A DNA stretch of 64,000 bases from positions 831,001 to 895,000 of the forward strand of contig JACKMX010000002.1 in assembly GCA_024235175.1 (NCBI GenBank). Direction: 5' to 3'. Shown here piece after piece: positions 52,270-62,284 of this stretch (positions are counted from its first letter, which is position 1; each line of letters opens with the position of its first letter). Made by a program: the position numbers and the translations under genes. The notes under the pieces were generated by a model, which searched no databases, was not told the origin of the DNA, and saw only the letters and a program-made list of their open reading frames with translations. This DNA comes from Chromatiaceae bacterium (GTDB taxonomy: Bacteria; Pseudomonadota; Gammaproteobacteria; Chromatiales; Chromatiaceae).

Positions 52270-52687
52270 TTATATTTCAACAATATAGTCTGGCCTGAAT
52301 TCTGGATTCAGCGCCTCCGGGGCATACCCTCGCGGATTGCAAACCACCCTGGTTCCGTGGATCTCATAGTCGAACGAATCATGCATGTGCCCGCGCACCC
52401 ACAGGGCTGACCCGTCGCTGTCCATCAGCATCTTCAGGTTACTGGCGAATGCTGGGGTTATCAGATCGCGGGCGTAGCGGGGGTACACCGCCTGTGACGA
52501 AGGGGCGTGGTGATAGAACTCGTGGTTACCCGGCACATAGTTCACGGACCGGTCCGGGAACCGCTCTTCCTCCCAGGGCAAACCCTCCAGGCCGACACCG
52601 ATATCACCGGCAAGGATCACAACATCAGCATCGGTCGCAGGTGGCTCGAACTCCCCGAATTCGATGTGAAGGTCAATTAAATATTCG
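52270..52687 (-). pseudogene. Calcineurin-like phosphoesterase, truncated and internally deleted
   Basis: The frame reads YLIDLHIEFGEF, VVILAGDIGVG, VNYVPGNHEFY, then directly HHAPSSQAVYPRYARDL, VRGHMHDSFDYEI and VVCNPRGYAPE. The metal motifs GDIG, GNHE and GHMHDSFDY are there, but in related proteins about 90-100 residues separate NHEFY from HHAPS; these are missing in frame. The normal start (SDLHLEF) is also lost, as no start codon precedes IDLHIEF in good context. An open frame from an internal start (52620) remains. Confidence 0.75.
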
Positions 52688-54370
52688 CTACAGACTTAAT
52701 GGCGCCAAAGCGGAAAGCAACTGGCTAACCTGTCCCTGATCGGTCATGGGATAGGTCAAAAGCCAGGCGCTGATATCGAAATCCTGCTGCAGTGCCCGGA
52801 TCTCCTCGGCCTCCCAAATCGCTTTCTCATGATTACCGGATGATTCCATCACTGCCGCCAAATAGATGTGAGCCTCCAGATTCTCTGGATTCCGAGCCAA
52901 TGTCTCATTCAGATTGATCGAAGCTTGCTCCCAGTCCCCCAGGAAAAAATATGCCCTGCCAAGCAGTAGGAAGTACAAGTAACCGGCATCCGGGTTGAGT
53001 CGTATGGCGGTTCGCAGCAGAGCGGGTGTCTCTTCGGGAGACCCCGCATATGTTTTAATGCCCCCCATAAGTGCATAAGCATCGGCGAACGATTGATCTA
53101 ATGATACCGCCTTTCCCAACAGTCCCAGAGCCTCTTCGTACTGTCGATGCTGGGCACTTACATAGGCAAGCACCCAATAGACTTCCGGTATCTCCGGATC
53201 AATCTGCAAAGCCGTATTGGCCATAATCTGAGATCGCCTCAGTCCCTCCCGGCCGTCCGGCGCCCACTGATTCCGGTAGTCAGCCGCGAAGCCAAGGGCC
53301 AGTCCTGCATAGGCTCTTGCAAACGACGGGTCAAGAGCGATTGCCTGGCGGTAGAGTTCACGGGCCCTCTCGTTTGCTGCTTGTGACCGCACTAACAGCA
53401 GCGACTGGGCCTGCAGAAAAAGTTCGTAGGCCGGCACGCTGGTGGTGTAACGGTGCGCCAGGCGTTTTTGTTCCGCCTCACTTACCTTGACGGAAAGCAT
53501 CGATACGATTCGCCGGCTGATCTCTTCCTGTAATCTGAATAGATCCTCAATTGGCTGATGGTAACGTTCGGACCAAATCTGATGACCGGTTTCCGTGTCC
53601 AGCAGATGCACATGCACCCGGATACGACCATCTGAACGCTGGATATCTCCGCTAATCTGATACCGTGCCCGAGCGGTTCCGGATTTAGTTGAATTTTCTC
53701 CCACTACTGATCGGGAACTTATCACCCAGAGCCCGGAAAGTTTTGAGAGATCAGTAATTAAGTCGTGGGTCAATCCCTGGGCCAGGTAAGCCTGAGACTG
53801 GTCCTCTCCATACAGGACAAAGGGCTGAATAGTTAAAGTAGGTTGCTCTTCGATCAGCGCTTCCTTTGGAATTGAGACCTCTGCGGTCGCGATCATTTCT
53901 TCGTTGTGCGTGAAATGGAGCACCAGAGCAGATCCAAACCCGAGCAGACAAACCACCAATCCCCCGGCAAGAAACCATGCCTGCTTTTTCCAATACTTGA
54001 ATGCAAAACCTGTATTACCGGAGGCTGGATGAACTACAGCCGTCAAGCGGTAACCGCGCTTCGGTACCGTCTGAATGTAACGGCTGTTTCCTGCATCGTC
54101 CCCCAACGCCTTGCGCAATTTAATAATGGTCTGGGTTATAGAGTCATAGCTGATCACCGCGCCCTTCCAGACATCGCGTTCGATCTCGTCCCGCGTGACC
54201 AGTTCGCCCTGGCGTGAGGCCAGGTAGCTGAGTACTTCCATCACTTTAGGCTCGAGCTTGACTGACTTCCCCTGCCGTGTGATATGACCGCCTGCGGGTT
54301 CAACCATCCAATCGCCAACCCTGAATGGGTGATTGCCGGCAGCGTCATCAAACAATAGTTGCGAATCCAT
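52688..54370 (-). CDS. CadC/ToxR-type winged-helix membrane regulator with TPR domain
   Basis: A 560-aa protein. Residues ~15-112 form an OmpR-type DNA-binding domain (VKLEPKVMEVLSYLASRQGELVTRDEIERDVWKG, RYIQTVPKRGYRL); one membrane segment (~132-153, FLAGGLVVCLLGFGSALVLHF); a TolB-like N-terminal periplasmic part (TLTIQPFVLYGEDQSQAYLAQGLTHDLITDLSKL) and about six TPR-like repeats (~320-540). Such proteins are one-component sensors that bind DNA from the membrane. It is the largest intact cargo gene of the island; its targets are unknown. Confidence 0.85.
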   Translation of the reverse strand: MDSQLLFDDAAGNHPFRVGDWMVEPAGGHITRQGKSVKLEPKVMEVLSYLASRQGELVTRDEIERDVWKGAVISYDSITQTIIKLRKALGDDAGNSRYIQTVPKRGYRLTAVVHPASGNTGFAFKYWKKQAWFLAGGLVVCLLGFGSALVLHFTHNEEMIATAEVSIPKEALIEEQPTLTIQPFVLYGEDQSQAYLAQGLTHDLITDLSKLSGLWVISSRSVVGENSTKSGTARARYQISGDIQRSDGRIRVHVHLLDTETGHQIWSERYHQPIEDLFRLQEEISRRIVSMLSVKVSEAEQKRLAHRYTTSVPAYELFLQAQSLLLVRSQAANERARELYRQAIALDPSFARAYAGLALGFAADYRNQWAPDGREGLRRSQIMANTALQIDPEIPEVYWVLAYVSAQHRQYEEALGLLGKAVSLDQSFADAYALMGGIKTYAGSPEETPALLRTAIRLNPDAGYLYFLLLGRAYFFLGDWEQASINLNETLARNPENLEAHIYLAAVMESSGNHEKAIWEAEEIRALQQDFDISAWLLTYPMTDQGQVSQLLSALAPLSL

Positions 54371-54497
54371 CGATCATCTTCTCCTGCCACAACAGGATCA
54401 GCCACTCCCATTCATTGCATAACCCGCTGAATAATCGATCTTATTTTCTTTCTAGTTTTTCCATCGTTTTTTCGTCGCTTTTTATTCGAGACGCAAT

Positions 54498-54671
54498 CAG
54501 CGGTGTGAATAAAGCTTATCCCATAGCGATAGCCGGTCAATTTCACCGCATTGCTTGGCCCAATCCTGAGCATCGCGTTTGGTGCGAAAGGTCTTGGTGG
54601 TGGTCGGCCAACCACGCTTGCGAATGACGGCTTTCCAAGTGCCTGAGGGAGTCTTTGCTATTGATGCCATG
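54498..54671 (-). pseudogene. Tyrosine-recombinase integrase, N-terminal stub
   Basis: ATG at 54671 opens a 57-codon frame: MASIAKTPSGTWKAVIRKRG, then TKTFRTKRDAQDWAKQ, the arm-DNA-binding N-terminus of phage-type integrases. After DWAK the sequence departs and soon stops; the catalytic domain is absent. It lies ~90 bases from the tRNA-Thr 3' end, the usual place of an island integrase. Confidence 0.8.
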
Positions 54672-54690
54672 GTGTCTTCCGATATGCAGG

Positions 54691-54711
54691 TGTACCGAAA
54701 GTGTACCGCGT
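54691..54711 (+). repeat. Possible integrase arm-site repeat, right copy
   Basis: GTGTACCGAAAGTGTACCGC plus one base, 19 of 21 identical to 43063-43083. It is just upstream of the integrase stub and 45 bases from the tRNA end. Confidence 0.55.
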
Positions 54712-54755
54712 GACCAGCTGATTAAAAAAGGATTAAATGCTAACTTATTGTTTTT

Positions 54756-54799
54756 ATTGGAGCTGGCGAGAGGATTCGAACCCCCGACCGGCTGATTAC
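54756..54799. repeat. Proximal attachment site within tRNA-Thr
   Basis: The 44-bp repeat shared with 42896-42939; it includes the T arm and 3' acceptor strand of the intact tRNA. Confidence 0.9.
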
Positions 54800-54833
54800 A
54801 AATCAGCTGCTCTACCGACTGAGCTACGCCAGC
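54758..54833 (-). tRNA. tRNA-Thr(TGT)
   Basis: A 76-base cloverleaf with encoded CCA. Acceptor GCTGGCG/CGCCAGC, anticodon arm CTGAT-TTTGTAA-ATCAG giving TGT, T arm with GGTTCGAATCC. It is the integration target of the island and its sequence is intact. Confidence 0.95.
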
Positions 54834-55007
54834 ATCTTGATTTTGAAAAATTTATGCCCTCATTTGATAAGCGGCCCTCTAAGCGGAGTAAGGCCTCTCC
54901 AATATCCGGATTTACATTTAATGGCCGCGCTATTATACGGCCTGGTTTTAATTCGACAACAAATAGAAACCATTAATAAATCAGCAGCAGAAAAGATCCA
55001 AACTCGA

Positions 55008-55928
55008 CTAAATATCACACTCCTGTCGGGTGACCGCCAGATCCCGGTATCCGGATGGTAAATCGTTCAAAATATCGGCTTCGTTCTCACTGCGGTAATC
55101 GACCCAGTATGCCGGCACTTCGTTGTATCTTGGAAGCACTTCCGGAGAAAAGCCTTTAGTCTCGATCTGTGCTCTTCGTTTCTCTGCATTATATCTTTGA
55201 TTGTAAACACCAAGCGATACACCATTTTGCAACTCACCCTTGTAAAACCGCTGTACATCAACTACATCCCGGGATTTCAGCTGCTCCACAACCTGGTTGG
55301 CAATACGGGCATTTTCGTAGGGCGGCAACACCACCCAGTAGCCGGTGATGCTCTTTTCCACTGCTTCCCGCAAAGCGGCGGAAAAGACTTTTTTTTCAAC
55401 CGCCTGCAGGATGTTCAGCGCAGCCGGTCTCTGCTTTATCGGTCCCAGTGTCCAACAGAACAACTTCTGCTGAACGACTGCTTCCTCTTTGACTGGCTCA
55501 GGTTCATCGAACTGGACCGGAAGCGGATCATCGGTTATTTCTGCCACAGCAGGTACCGGAGTAACTGCTGCTTCAAGCGATTCGTCATCCTCGTCCGGTG
55601 AAGCAGCGCTTGCGACTGCGACCTCATCGGTTTCAGCATCCGATACCGCTTGCGGAGTGAGCTCTGTTTCGGACACCTCAGGAACTATGGCAGAGTTGTT
55701 TTCCGATTTGCCAATCGTTTCTTCAGAACCTGCAACGGATTCAAAAACATCTCTTTCCGAAATTCGCTCTGCAGCTAAGCTCTCAATGTCTGCTCTTGAA
55801 AGCAGCTTTATTTCACCCACATTGCGATAGCGTGAATCCAGTTCCGCAGAAGTACCCTTCTCACGCTGCACACCCCAAATCAAGATCGCGATATTGACTG
55901 TCACCAACAACAAGAAAAGCCACCTCAT
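55008..55928 (-). CDS. SPOR-like membrane protein downstream of coaX
   Basis: A 306-aa protein: an N-terminal membrane anchor (WLFLLLVTVNIAILIWG), a ~130-aa acidic, low-complexity Ser/Glu/Ala/Pro linker, and a C-terminal SPOR-like domain (FCWTLGPIKQRPAALNIL, GYWVVLPPYENARIANQVVEQL, VSLGVYNQRYNAEKRRAQI, YWVDYRSE). The layout suits an inner-membrane protein whose periplasmic end binds septal glycan. It overlaps coaX by 4 bases; the order birA-coaX-SPOR gene recurs in Gammaproteobacteria. Confidence 0.8.
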   Translation of the reverse strand: MRWLFLLLVTVNIAILIWGVQREKGTSAELDSRYRNVGEIKLLSRADIESLAAERISERDVFESVAGSEETIGKSENNSAIVPEVSETELTPQAVSDAETDEVAVASAASPDEDDESLEAAVTPVPAVAEITDDPLPVQFDEPEPVKEEAVVQQKLFCWTLGPIKQRPAALNILQAVEKKVFSAALREAVEKSITGYWVVLPPYENARIANQVVEQLKSRDVVDVQRFYKGELQNGVSLGVYNQRYNAEKRRAQIETKGFSPEVLPRYNEVPAYWVDYRSENEADILNDLPSGYRDLAVTRQECDI

Positions 55929-56731
55929 TTATCCTTCCTCGTTGCAACGACAGAAAGACCCAACATAACAAGCTCCGGTTGCAATTTTGTCGGTATAGTC
56001 AATGCGGACTGCAACAAAACAGCATCGCTGCCGGTCATGAAAACATCGGGACATTTGCCAATCATTTCCGTGGCTGTATTGAATACCCGCTCCACCAGCG
56101 CAGCCGCAGCATTCAGACATGCCGAAGCAACCGCACTTTCGGTGTCCTTCCCCAGTATGTTCAGTGTGCCTTGAATCGACTGCACACGGGGTATATGTGT
56201 ATTTTCAAGTAATACCCCGCGCATCAATTCAAACCCCGGGAGTATCACCCCTCCAAGATGCTGCCCTTCTTCCCTAATCACATCAATAGTAATCGCCGTA
56301 CCACTGTCCACGATGCAAGCCGGACCTGGATACTGATTGTGCACGGCGACCAGGGTCAGCCAGCGATCTACACCCAACTGTTCAGGTCTGCCGTAAGCAT
56401 TCTGTACTCCAAAAGAGTCTGCTTCCGACACAAGAAAACTCGGGGCCAACATCCAATTGTGGCGCATCCATCGATCAATATGATGATTCAGTGCAGGTGC
56501 AGCAACATTAGCAATAAATACGGCTTCGGGCCGCTTGGAATCTGCCCAACATCTTTGCGCAAGATCCGGTAAGGCTTCCCGCCGATGTGGCATATATTGG
56601 AGACTGGTACGCTTGCCTCCCTCGAGCCAACACCATTTAAGATTGGTATTACCTATGTCAATCAGTAGCTTACGCTCTGTACAGCAATTTATCTGGTGTT
56701 TCAATGGGTCCATTCCGCTCTCATTCGGCAA
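55925..56731 (-). CDS. coaX: Type III pantothenate kinase CoaX
   Basis: A 268-aa ASKHA-fold kinase, first enzyme of CoA synthesis. LLIDIGNTNLKW (phosphate 1), AYGRPEQLGVDRWLTLVA, CIVDSGTAITIDV and GGVILPGFELM, and a C-terminal VFMTGSDA. It starts at the ATG 56731 (GAGGGT seven bases upstream), overlapping birA by 11 bases. It may supply the only pantothenate kinase, but that needs the whole genome. Confidence 0.93.
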   Translation of the reverse strand: MPNESGMDPLKHQINCCTERKLLIDIGNTNLKWCWLEGGKRTSLQYMPHRREALPDLAQRCWADSKRPEAVFIANVAAPALNHHIDRWMRHNWMLAPSFLVSEADSFGVQNAYGRPEQLGVDRWLTLVAVHNQYPGPACIVDSGTAITIDVIREEGQHLGGVILPGFELMRGVLLENTHIPRVQSIQGTLNILGKDTESAVASACLNAAAALVERVFNTATEMIGKCPDVFMTGSDAVLLQSALTIPTKLQPELVMLGLSVVATRKDK

Positions 56732-57704
56732 CCCTCAAGCTCAACTCCCCTCCATAATAGGCTTGGGTTTTCCCCTCTACCTCCAGCAGCAGCGCACCAC
56801 TTTTTTCAACCCCCCTGTGCACACCTACGATACACCTTGCACCTGCCTGCAGGGAGACCACTTTACCCTGATGAAGATCGTATCTGTTCCACTCATGAAC
56901 CAAAGGAGCAAAGCCGTTCATTTGAAACTCATCCAACCCATCGATGAGGGCATCCACGAGCATACTGGCTAATAGATTACGTGAAATGGTTTTTCCTTCG
57001 GTCACTGTAGCCAGGTCGGTCCAGGGTTGTTCGATGGAATTACCGTGGATACCGCTTATCCTGCAATTCAGGCCCAAACCGAGGACAACATTACTCGCCC
57101 CCCCCTGCTCACCGGAAACCTCTATCAGCAGCCCCGCCAGTTTTCTATTGTGCCAAAGAATATCATTGGGCCATTTGAGGCCTATGTCCATAATCCCAAG
57201 CTGATTCAATGTTCTGACCACAAACACACCGGCAGCAAGGCTGAGTCCACTAAGTGCAGCCAAGTCGAGATTGAATCTCCAAAATATAGAGAGATATATA
57301 TTGTTGCCGTATGGTGAAATCCACACCCTTCCCTGCCGACCGCGCCCCCCTGTCTGTTGTTCCGCCAGGCAAACATGTCCTGATTCGAGTTTTCCCGCTG
57401 CCTTAGTTAACAGATAACTGTTGGTTGAGCCGATCTGCTCCAATACTTCCAGGCCTGAAACTTTACTTGCAGTTGAAGCAGAAAGCGTTTTTTCAATCAG
57501 TTCGGGATCCAGCAATTCCAAGGGTATCGCCAACCGGTAGCCTTTCCCCCTTACAGAGAATATTTCGATACCGAATTGTGTTCTTATGCGAGCAAGATGC
57601 TTCCAGACCGCGGTGCGACTGATTCCACAGATTTCTGCCAGCACTTCACCGGAGTGAAACAGTCCATCTGAAAGTGTGTGTATAAGCTTCCGTCTGGTAT
57701 CCAT
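56721..57704 (-). CDS. birA: Biotin-protein ligase / biotin operon repressor BirA
   Basis: A 327-aa protein with an N-terminal winged helix (FHSGEVLAEICGISRTAVWKHLARIR) and the ligase domain (GRGRQGRVWISPYGNNIYLSIFW, LKWPNDILWHNRKLAGLLIEVSG, GLGLNCRI) plus the C-terminal SH3-like part (GARCIVGVHRGVEKSGALLLE). Both repressor and ligase functions are therefore likely. Confidence 0.96.
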   Translation of the reverse strand: MDTRRKLIHTLSDGLFHSGEVLAEICGISRTAVWKHLARIRTQFGIEIFSVRGKGYRLAIPLELLDPELIEKTLSASTASKVSGLEVLEQIGSTNSYLLTKAAGKLESGHVCLAEQQTGGRGRQGRVWISPYGNNIYLSIFWRFNLDLAALSGLSLAAGVFVVRTLNQLGIMDIGLKWPNDILWHNRKLAGLLIEVSGEQGGASNVVLGLGLNCRISGIHGNSIEQPWTDLATVTEGKTISRNLLASMLVDALIDGLDEFQMNGFAPLVHEWNRYDLHQGKVVSLQAGARCIVGVHRGVEKSGALLLEVEGKTQAYYGGELSLRVAE

Positions 57705-57713
57705 CTTTTCGGG

Positions 57714-59531
57714 CTAGCAGTTAAGCCCCAACCATTCATTTCGTCTGCTCCCCGCTTCCTTATCCTCGTGTCTTATCCACAGTCGACAGGTATCCGCTGG
57801 GGCAACTTGTGGCTGCACATTAAAAACCATTAATTCATCTCTGCGGAATGCATGCACTTTGATAATCTTGTCCGACGACGTATTGGTGATGCATTCTTCC
57901 AGTTGATCTGCTCCAACGCGAACTCCATCGACCGCAACAATCACATCCCCCGCAGAGAGACCGGCTTGCTGCGCAGCTCCACCATCGTTCACTGCCGTCA
58001 ACCTGATATCCCGATTCTCAGCGATGAATTGAGCACCAAGCACCAAAACTGTACTTTTTCCGATGGCTTTCTCTTTGAGCAATCCTCCCTTATCTGTCTT
58101 ATCGATAGCAGGGAAATAATCCATTCCGATTCCGACTGTATAAAGCATCTTTTTCAAGGGAAGTTCATCTGTCTGGTGCAGATAACATTTAAAAAATTCA
58201 CTTAGATCGAGGCCTGACAGATCACATGTTAGCTTTTCAATATCCCCTTCCCGCAAACCGATATCGGTTTTTCCGTGCCTGATCCATAGCTCCCGCATAA
58301 CATTGTCCAGAGTTACTCTGCCACCACTCTTCTGCCTCAAGAGAAGATCCAGGGACAAGGAGAAAAGAGCACCTTTGTCGTAATAGCTCACAATGGTATT
58401 ACCGGCATTCTCATCCTGCTTGTAAAACTTTGTCCAGGCATCAAAACTCGCTTCCGAAAGAGTCTGCTTAAAACGCCCGCTTGTGCGCATCAGACGGGTA
58501 ATCTGCTTTGCAAGCATCTCAAGATAACTCTCCTGATCGATCCTGCCGCTACGAACCAGTGCCAGATCGTCATAATAGGATGTAATCCCTTCGAATGCCC
58601 ACAGCAGCGTGGTGTGTATCTCTTTTGAAAGGTCAGCCTTTCTCAACACCTCCGGACGTATACGCTTGACGTTCCAAAGGTGAAAATATTCATGGCTACA
58701 GAGCCCTAAAAACTGACGGTATCCCTCTGAAACACTTTTTTCTGCTTGCTGTGGCAAATCAGTGCGTTTACAAATCAGTGAGGTGGAACTACGGTGCTCA
58801 AGTCCACCATAGCCATCTCCAACTGCTAAAACCTGAAAAAGATAACGATCCATTTTCGGAAGTTCGCCAAAAAATGAAACATGATGATCACAAATCGTCT
58901 TCAGATCGTCGCATAACCTGCTCAGGTCTGTCCTATGCTGACCGCTTATAACGACAGTATGCGGTACTTCAGCAATTTGGAAATGGGCATACGAAAACAG
59001 CCCCATCTCAACTGGATGGTCGATCAGTTCATCGTAGTTCTGTGCACGATAACTTCCAAATTCCAGAAAAACGGCCTCCGCAACCGTCATTGTGGTGGCC
59101 AGCCGCCAATCAAGATATTTCTCTCCGACCGGCCGTATGAATTCTACTGTGCAAGGCATGTGATCCTGACCCACTACCCTTAGAAACAGGCTTGTACCGG
59201 TTATGAAGGCCCTGGTTGTGTCCAGATATGCCCCTCTTACGGAAAGATCCCAGGCATAAACATCGTAAATGATCTGCAATGAATCTTCGCATGGCTCAAT
59301 TTCCCAGGTCTGTTTATCGACCTTTACAGCCCTTAAAGAAGATTGGCCTGTAGCTGCTGATAAGGTGACAATATTCCGAGCAAAGTCCCGAATCATATAA
59401 CTTCCCGGAATCCAGGCTGGAAGAGTGACCAGTTGCCCTTCTGGATCAGGCGTCGGAATGTCTAGCACAACCTGAAACAGATGAGCCTCTGGAGACTTAA
59501 GTTCAACCTTGTAGCGAATCATTCGTTTCAT
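57714..59531 (-). CDS. M61-family peptidase with PDZ domain
   Basis: A 605-aa glycyl-aminopeptidase-like protein. N-terminal beta domain (WIPGSYMIRDFARNI), the catalytic domain with HEYFHLWNVKR (HExxH zinc motif) and a downstream Glu in LLWAFEGITSYYDD, then a PDZ domain (LTAVNDGGAAQQAGLSAGDVIVAVDGVRV). There is no signal peptide. It lies 9 bases before birA in the same direction, so it probably leads this operon. Confidence 0.92.
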   Translation of the reverse strand: MKRMIRYKVELKSPEAHLFQVVLDIPTPDPEGQLVTLPAWIPGSYMIRDFARNIVTLSAATGQSSLRAVKVDKQTWEIEPCEDSLQIIYDVYAWDLSVRGAYLDTTRAFITGTSLFLRVVGQDHMPCTVEFIRPVGEKYLDWRLATTMTVAEAVFLEFGSYRAQNYDELIDHPVEMGLFSYAHFQIAEVPHTVVISGQHRTDLSRLCDDLKTICDHHVSFFGELPKMDRYLFQVLAVGDGYGGLEHRSSTSLICKRTDLPQQAEKSVSEGYRQFLGLCSHEYFHLWNVKRIRPEVLRKADLSKEIHTTLLWAFEGITSYYDDLALVRSGRIDQESYLEMLAKQITRLMRTSGRFKQTLSEASFDAWTKFYKQDENAGNTIVSYYDKGALFSLSLDLLLRQKSGGRVTLDNVMRELWIRHGKTDIGLREGDIEKLTCDLSGLDLSEFFKCYLHQTDELPLKKMLYTVGIGMDYFPAIDKTDKGGLLKEKAIGKSTVLVLGAQFIAENRDIRLTAVNDGGAAQQAGLSAGDVIVAVDGVRVGADQLEECITNTSSDKIIKVHAFRRDELMVFNVQPQVAPADTCRLWIRHEDKEAGSRRNEWLGLNC

Positions 59532-59672
59532 TTCACCTTGGTATCCGCCCCACCTGAAACAGAAATAATAACATTGTGAAGGGAAAGGAGCTGACCAAGG
59601 AGGGTCGAATGTTGTGGAGCACAGGGATGTGCTGGAACGACCTCTCCGGTCACACTGGCAGACCCCGTAAGT

Positions 59673-59711
59673 AAAAAGCCCTTGATCCCCAACAGGGGAC
59701 CAAGGGCTTTT
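59673..59711 (-). terminator. Terminator of the rRNA operon
   Basis: On the minus strand AAAAGCCCTTGGTCCCC, TGTT and GGGGATCAAGGGCTTTTT form a long hairpin ending in Ts, 9 bases after the 5S gene. Confidence 0.9.
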
Positions 59712-59719
59712 GAATTAAA

Positions 59720-59837
59720 GCCTGGCAGTGACCTACTTTCACATGGGGAGGCCCCACACTATCATCGGCGATACACCGTTTCACTTCTGAGTTCGAGATG
59801 GGATCAGGTGGTACCAGTGCTCTATGGCCGCCAGGCA
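59720..59837 (-). rRNA. rrf: 5S rRNA
   Basis: A 118-base gene from TGCCTGGCGGCC to GTCACTGCCAGGC; the ends pair as helix I, and the inner CCGAACTCAGAAGTGAAAC-type loop is present. It follows 23S by ~100 bases. Confidence 0.95.
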
Positions 59838-60071
59838 AACTGGCTTGCTCGCGCAAATTCGGTTAGATCGCAGATAAGTCAATCTATAGTTTGGGTTGTT
59901 GCTTTGACCTACGCGCCCAAAGTGTTTGGGTGTTATATGGTCAAGCCTCACGGGCAATTAGTACTGGTTAGCTTCATCCATTACTGAACTTCCACACCCA
60001 GCCTATCAACGTTGTAGTCTTCAACGGCCCTTCAGGGACCTTAAAGGTCCAGTGAGATCTTATCTTGGGAG

Positions 60072-60105
<34 letters not shown>

Positions 60106-60273
60106 TGTCCGAACGTAGCTACCCGGCAGTGCCACTGGCGTGACAACCGGAACACCAGGGGTTCGTCCACTCCGGTCCTCTCGTACTAGGAGCAGCTTCC
60201 CTCAAATCTCAAACGCCCACGGCAGATAGGGACCGAACTGTCTCACGACGTTCTAAACCCAGCTCGCGTACCA

Positions 60274-60306
<33 letters not shown>

Positions 60307-60308
60307 GA

Positions 60309-60351
<43 letters not shown>

Positions 60352-60380
60352 GGTGCCGTCGATATGAACTCTTGGGCACC

Positions 60381-60439
<59 letters not shown>

Positions 60440-60557
60440 GCCACCGGATCACTAAGACCTACTTTCGTACCTGCTCGATGTGTCTATCTCGCAGTCAAGC
60501 ACCCTTATGCCTTTGCACTCATTGCGCGATTTCCGACCGCGCTGAGGGTACCTTCGT

Positions 60558-60600
<43 letters not shown>

Positions 60601-60858
60601 ACCCACCACACACTGTCCCTGACCCGGATAACGGGCCTAGGTTAGAACTTCAAACATACCAGGGTGGTATTTCAAGGATGGCTCCACCAAGACTGACGTC
60701 TCGGCTTCAAAGCCTCCCACCTATCCTACACAAGTAGGTTCAAAGTCCAGTGTGAAGCTGTAGTAAAGGTTCACGGGGTCTTTCCGTCTAGCCGCGGGTA
60801 TGCGGCATCTTAACCGCAATTTCAATTTCACTGAGTCTCTGGTGGAGACAGCGTGGCC

Positions 60859-60956
<98 letters not shown>

Positions 60957-60989
60957 CAAGAGCTTCTCCGAAGATAACCCCATCAATTA

Positions 60990-61024
<35 letters not shown>

Positions 61025-61829
61025 GTCCACTTTCGTGTTTGCAGAGTGCTATGTTTTTAGTAAACAGTTGCAGCCACCTGGTCACTGCGACCTCCTATAG
61101 CTCGACATGTAAATGCTTCACCTAGGAGGCGTACCTTCTCCCGAAGTTACGGTACTATTTTGCCTAGTTCCTTCACCAGAGTTCTCTCAAGCGCCTTGGG
61201 ATTCTCACCCTGCCCACCTGTGTCGGTTTGGGGTACGGTCTCTTGTTACCTGAAGCTTAGAAGCTTTTCCTGGAAGCATGGCATCAATCACTTCACACCC
61301 AAAGGGTGCTTCGTCATCACGTCTCAGAATTGTGTCCCCGGATTTACCTAAGAACACTCCCTACTCGCTTAAACCGGGACAACCAACGCCCGGATGACCT
61401 AGCCTTCTCCGTCCCTCCATCGCAGTAACAAGAGGTGCAGGAATATTGACCTGCTTCCCATCGACTACGCATCTCTGCCTCGTCTTAGGGGCCGACTAAC
61501 CCTGCGCCGATTAGCGTTGCGCAGGAAACCTTGGGCTTTCGGCGAGGGGGCCTCTCACCCCCTTTATCGTTACTCATGTCAGCATTCGCACTTCTGATAC
61601 CTCCAGCAAACCTTACAGTTCACCTTCAACGGCCTACAGAACGCTCCTCTACCATGCAGAACAAGTCTGCATCCGCAGCTTCGGTACACATCTTAAGCCC
61701 CGTTAAATCTTCCGCGCAGGCCGACTCGACTAGTGAGCTATTACGCTTTCTTTAAAGGATGGCTGCTTCTAAGCCAACCTCCTAGCTGTCTATGCCTTCC
61801 CACATCGTTTCCCACTGAGATGTGATTTT

Positions 61830-61866
<37 letters not shown>

Positions 61867-62042
61867 ACGACGGACGTTAGCACCCGCCGTCTGTCTCCCA
61901 TGATTGCACTCACCGGTATTCGGAGTTTGCAACGGGTTGGTAAGTCGGGATGACCCCCTAGCCGTAACAGTGCTCTACCCCCGGTGGTGATACATGAGGC
62001 GCTACCTAAATAGCTTTCGAGGAGAACCAGCTATCTCCGGGC

Positions 62043-62080
<38 letters not shown>

Positions 62081-62284
62081 CATTTTTCAACATAAGTGGG
62101 TTCGGGCCTCCAGTAGATGTTACTCCACCTTCACCCTGGCCATGGATAGATCGCCCGGTTTCGGGTCTACTCCCAGCAACTAATTCGCCCTATTAAGACT
62201 CGGTTTCCCTACGCCTCCCCTATTCGGTTAAGCTTGCTACTGAGAAGTAAGTCGCTGACCCATTATACAAAAGGTACGCCGTCA

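Larger units (their letters stand above)
42896..54799. mobile_element. tRNA-Thr-integrated genomic island (~11.9 kb)
   Basis: Bounded by 44-bp direct repeats (one mismatch), one inside the intact tRNA-Thr at 54758-54833, the other a lone 3' fragment of that tRNA. An integrase stub lies next to the tRNA, as expected for tyrosine-recombinase islands. Contents: parDE, DUF6933-like gene, MNT-HEPN pair, two nested transposons, phosphoesterase remnant, winged-helix/TPR regulator. About 6.75 kb of its length is transposon, so the original cargo was only ~5 kb as now preserved. Confidence 0.85.
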
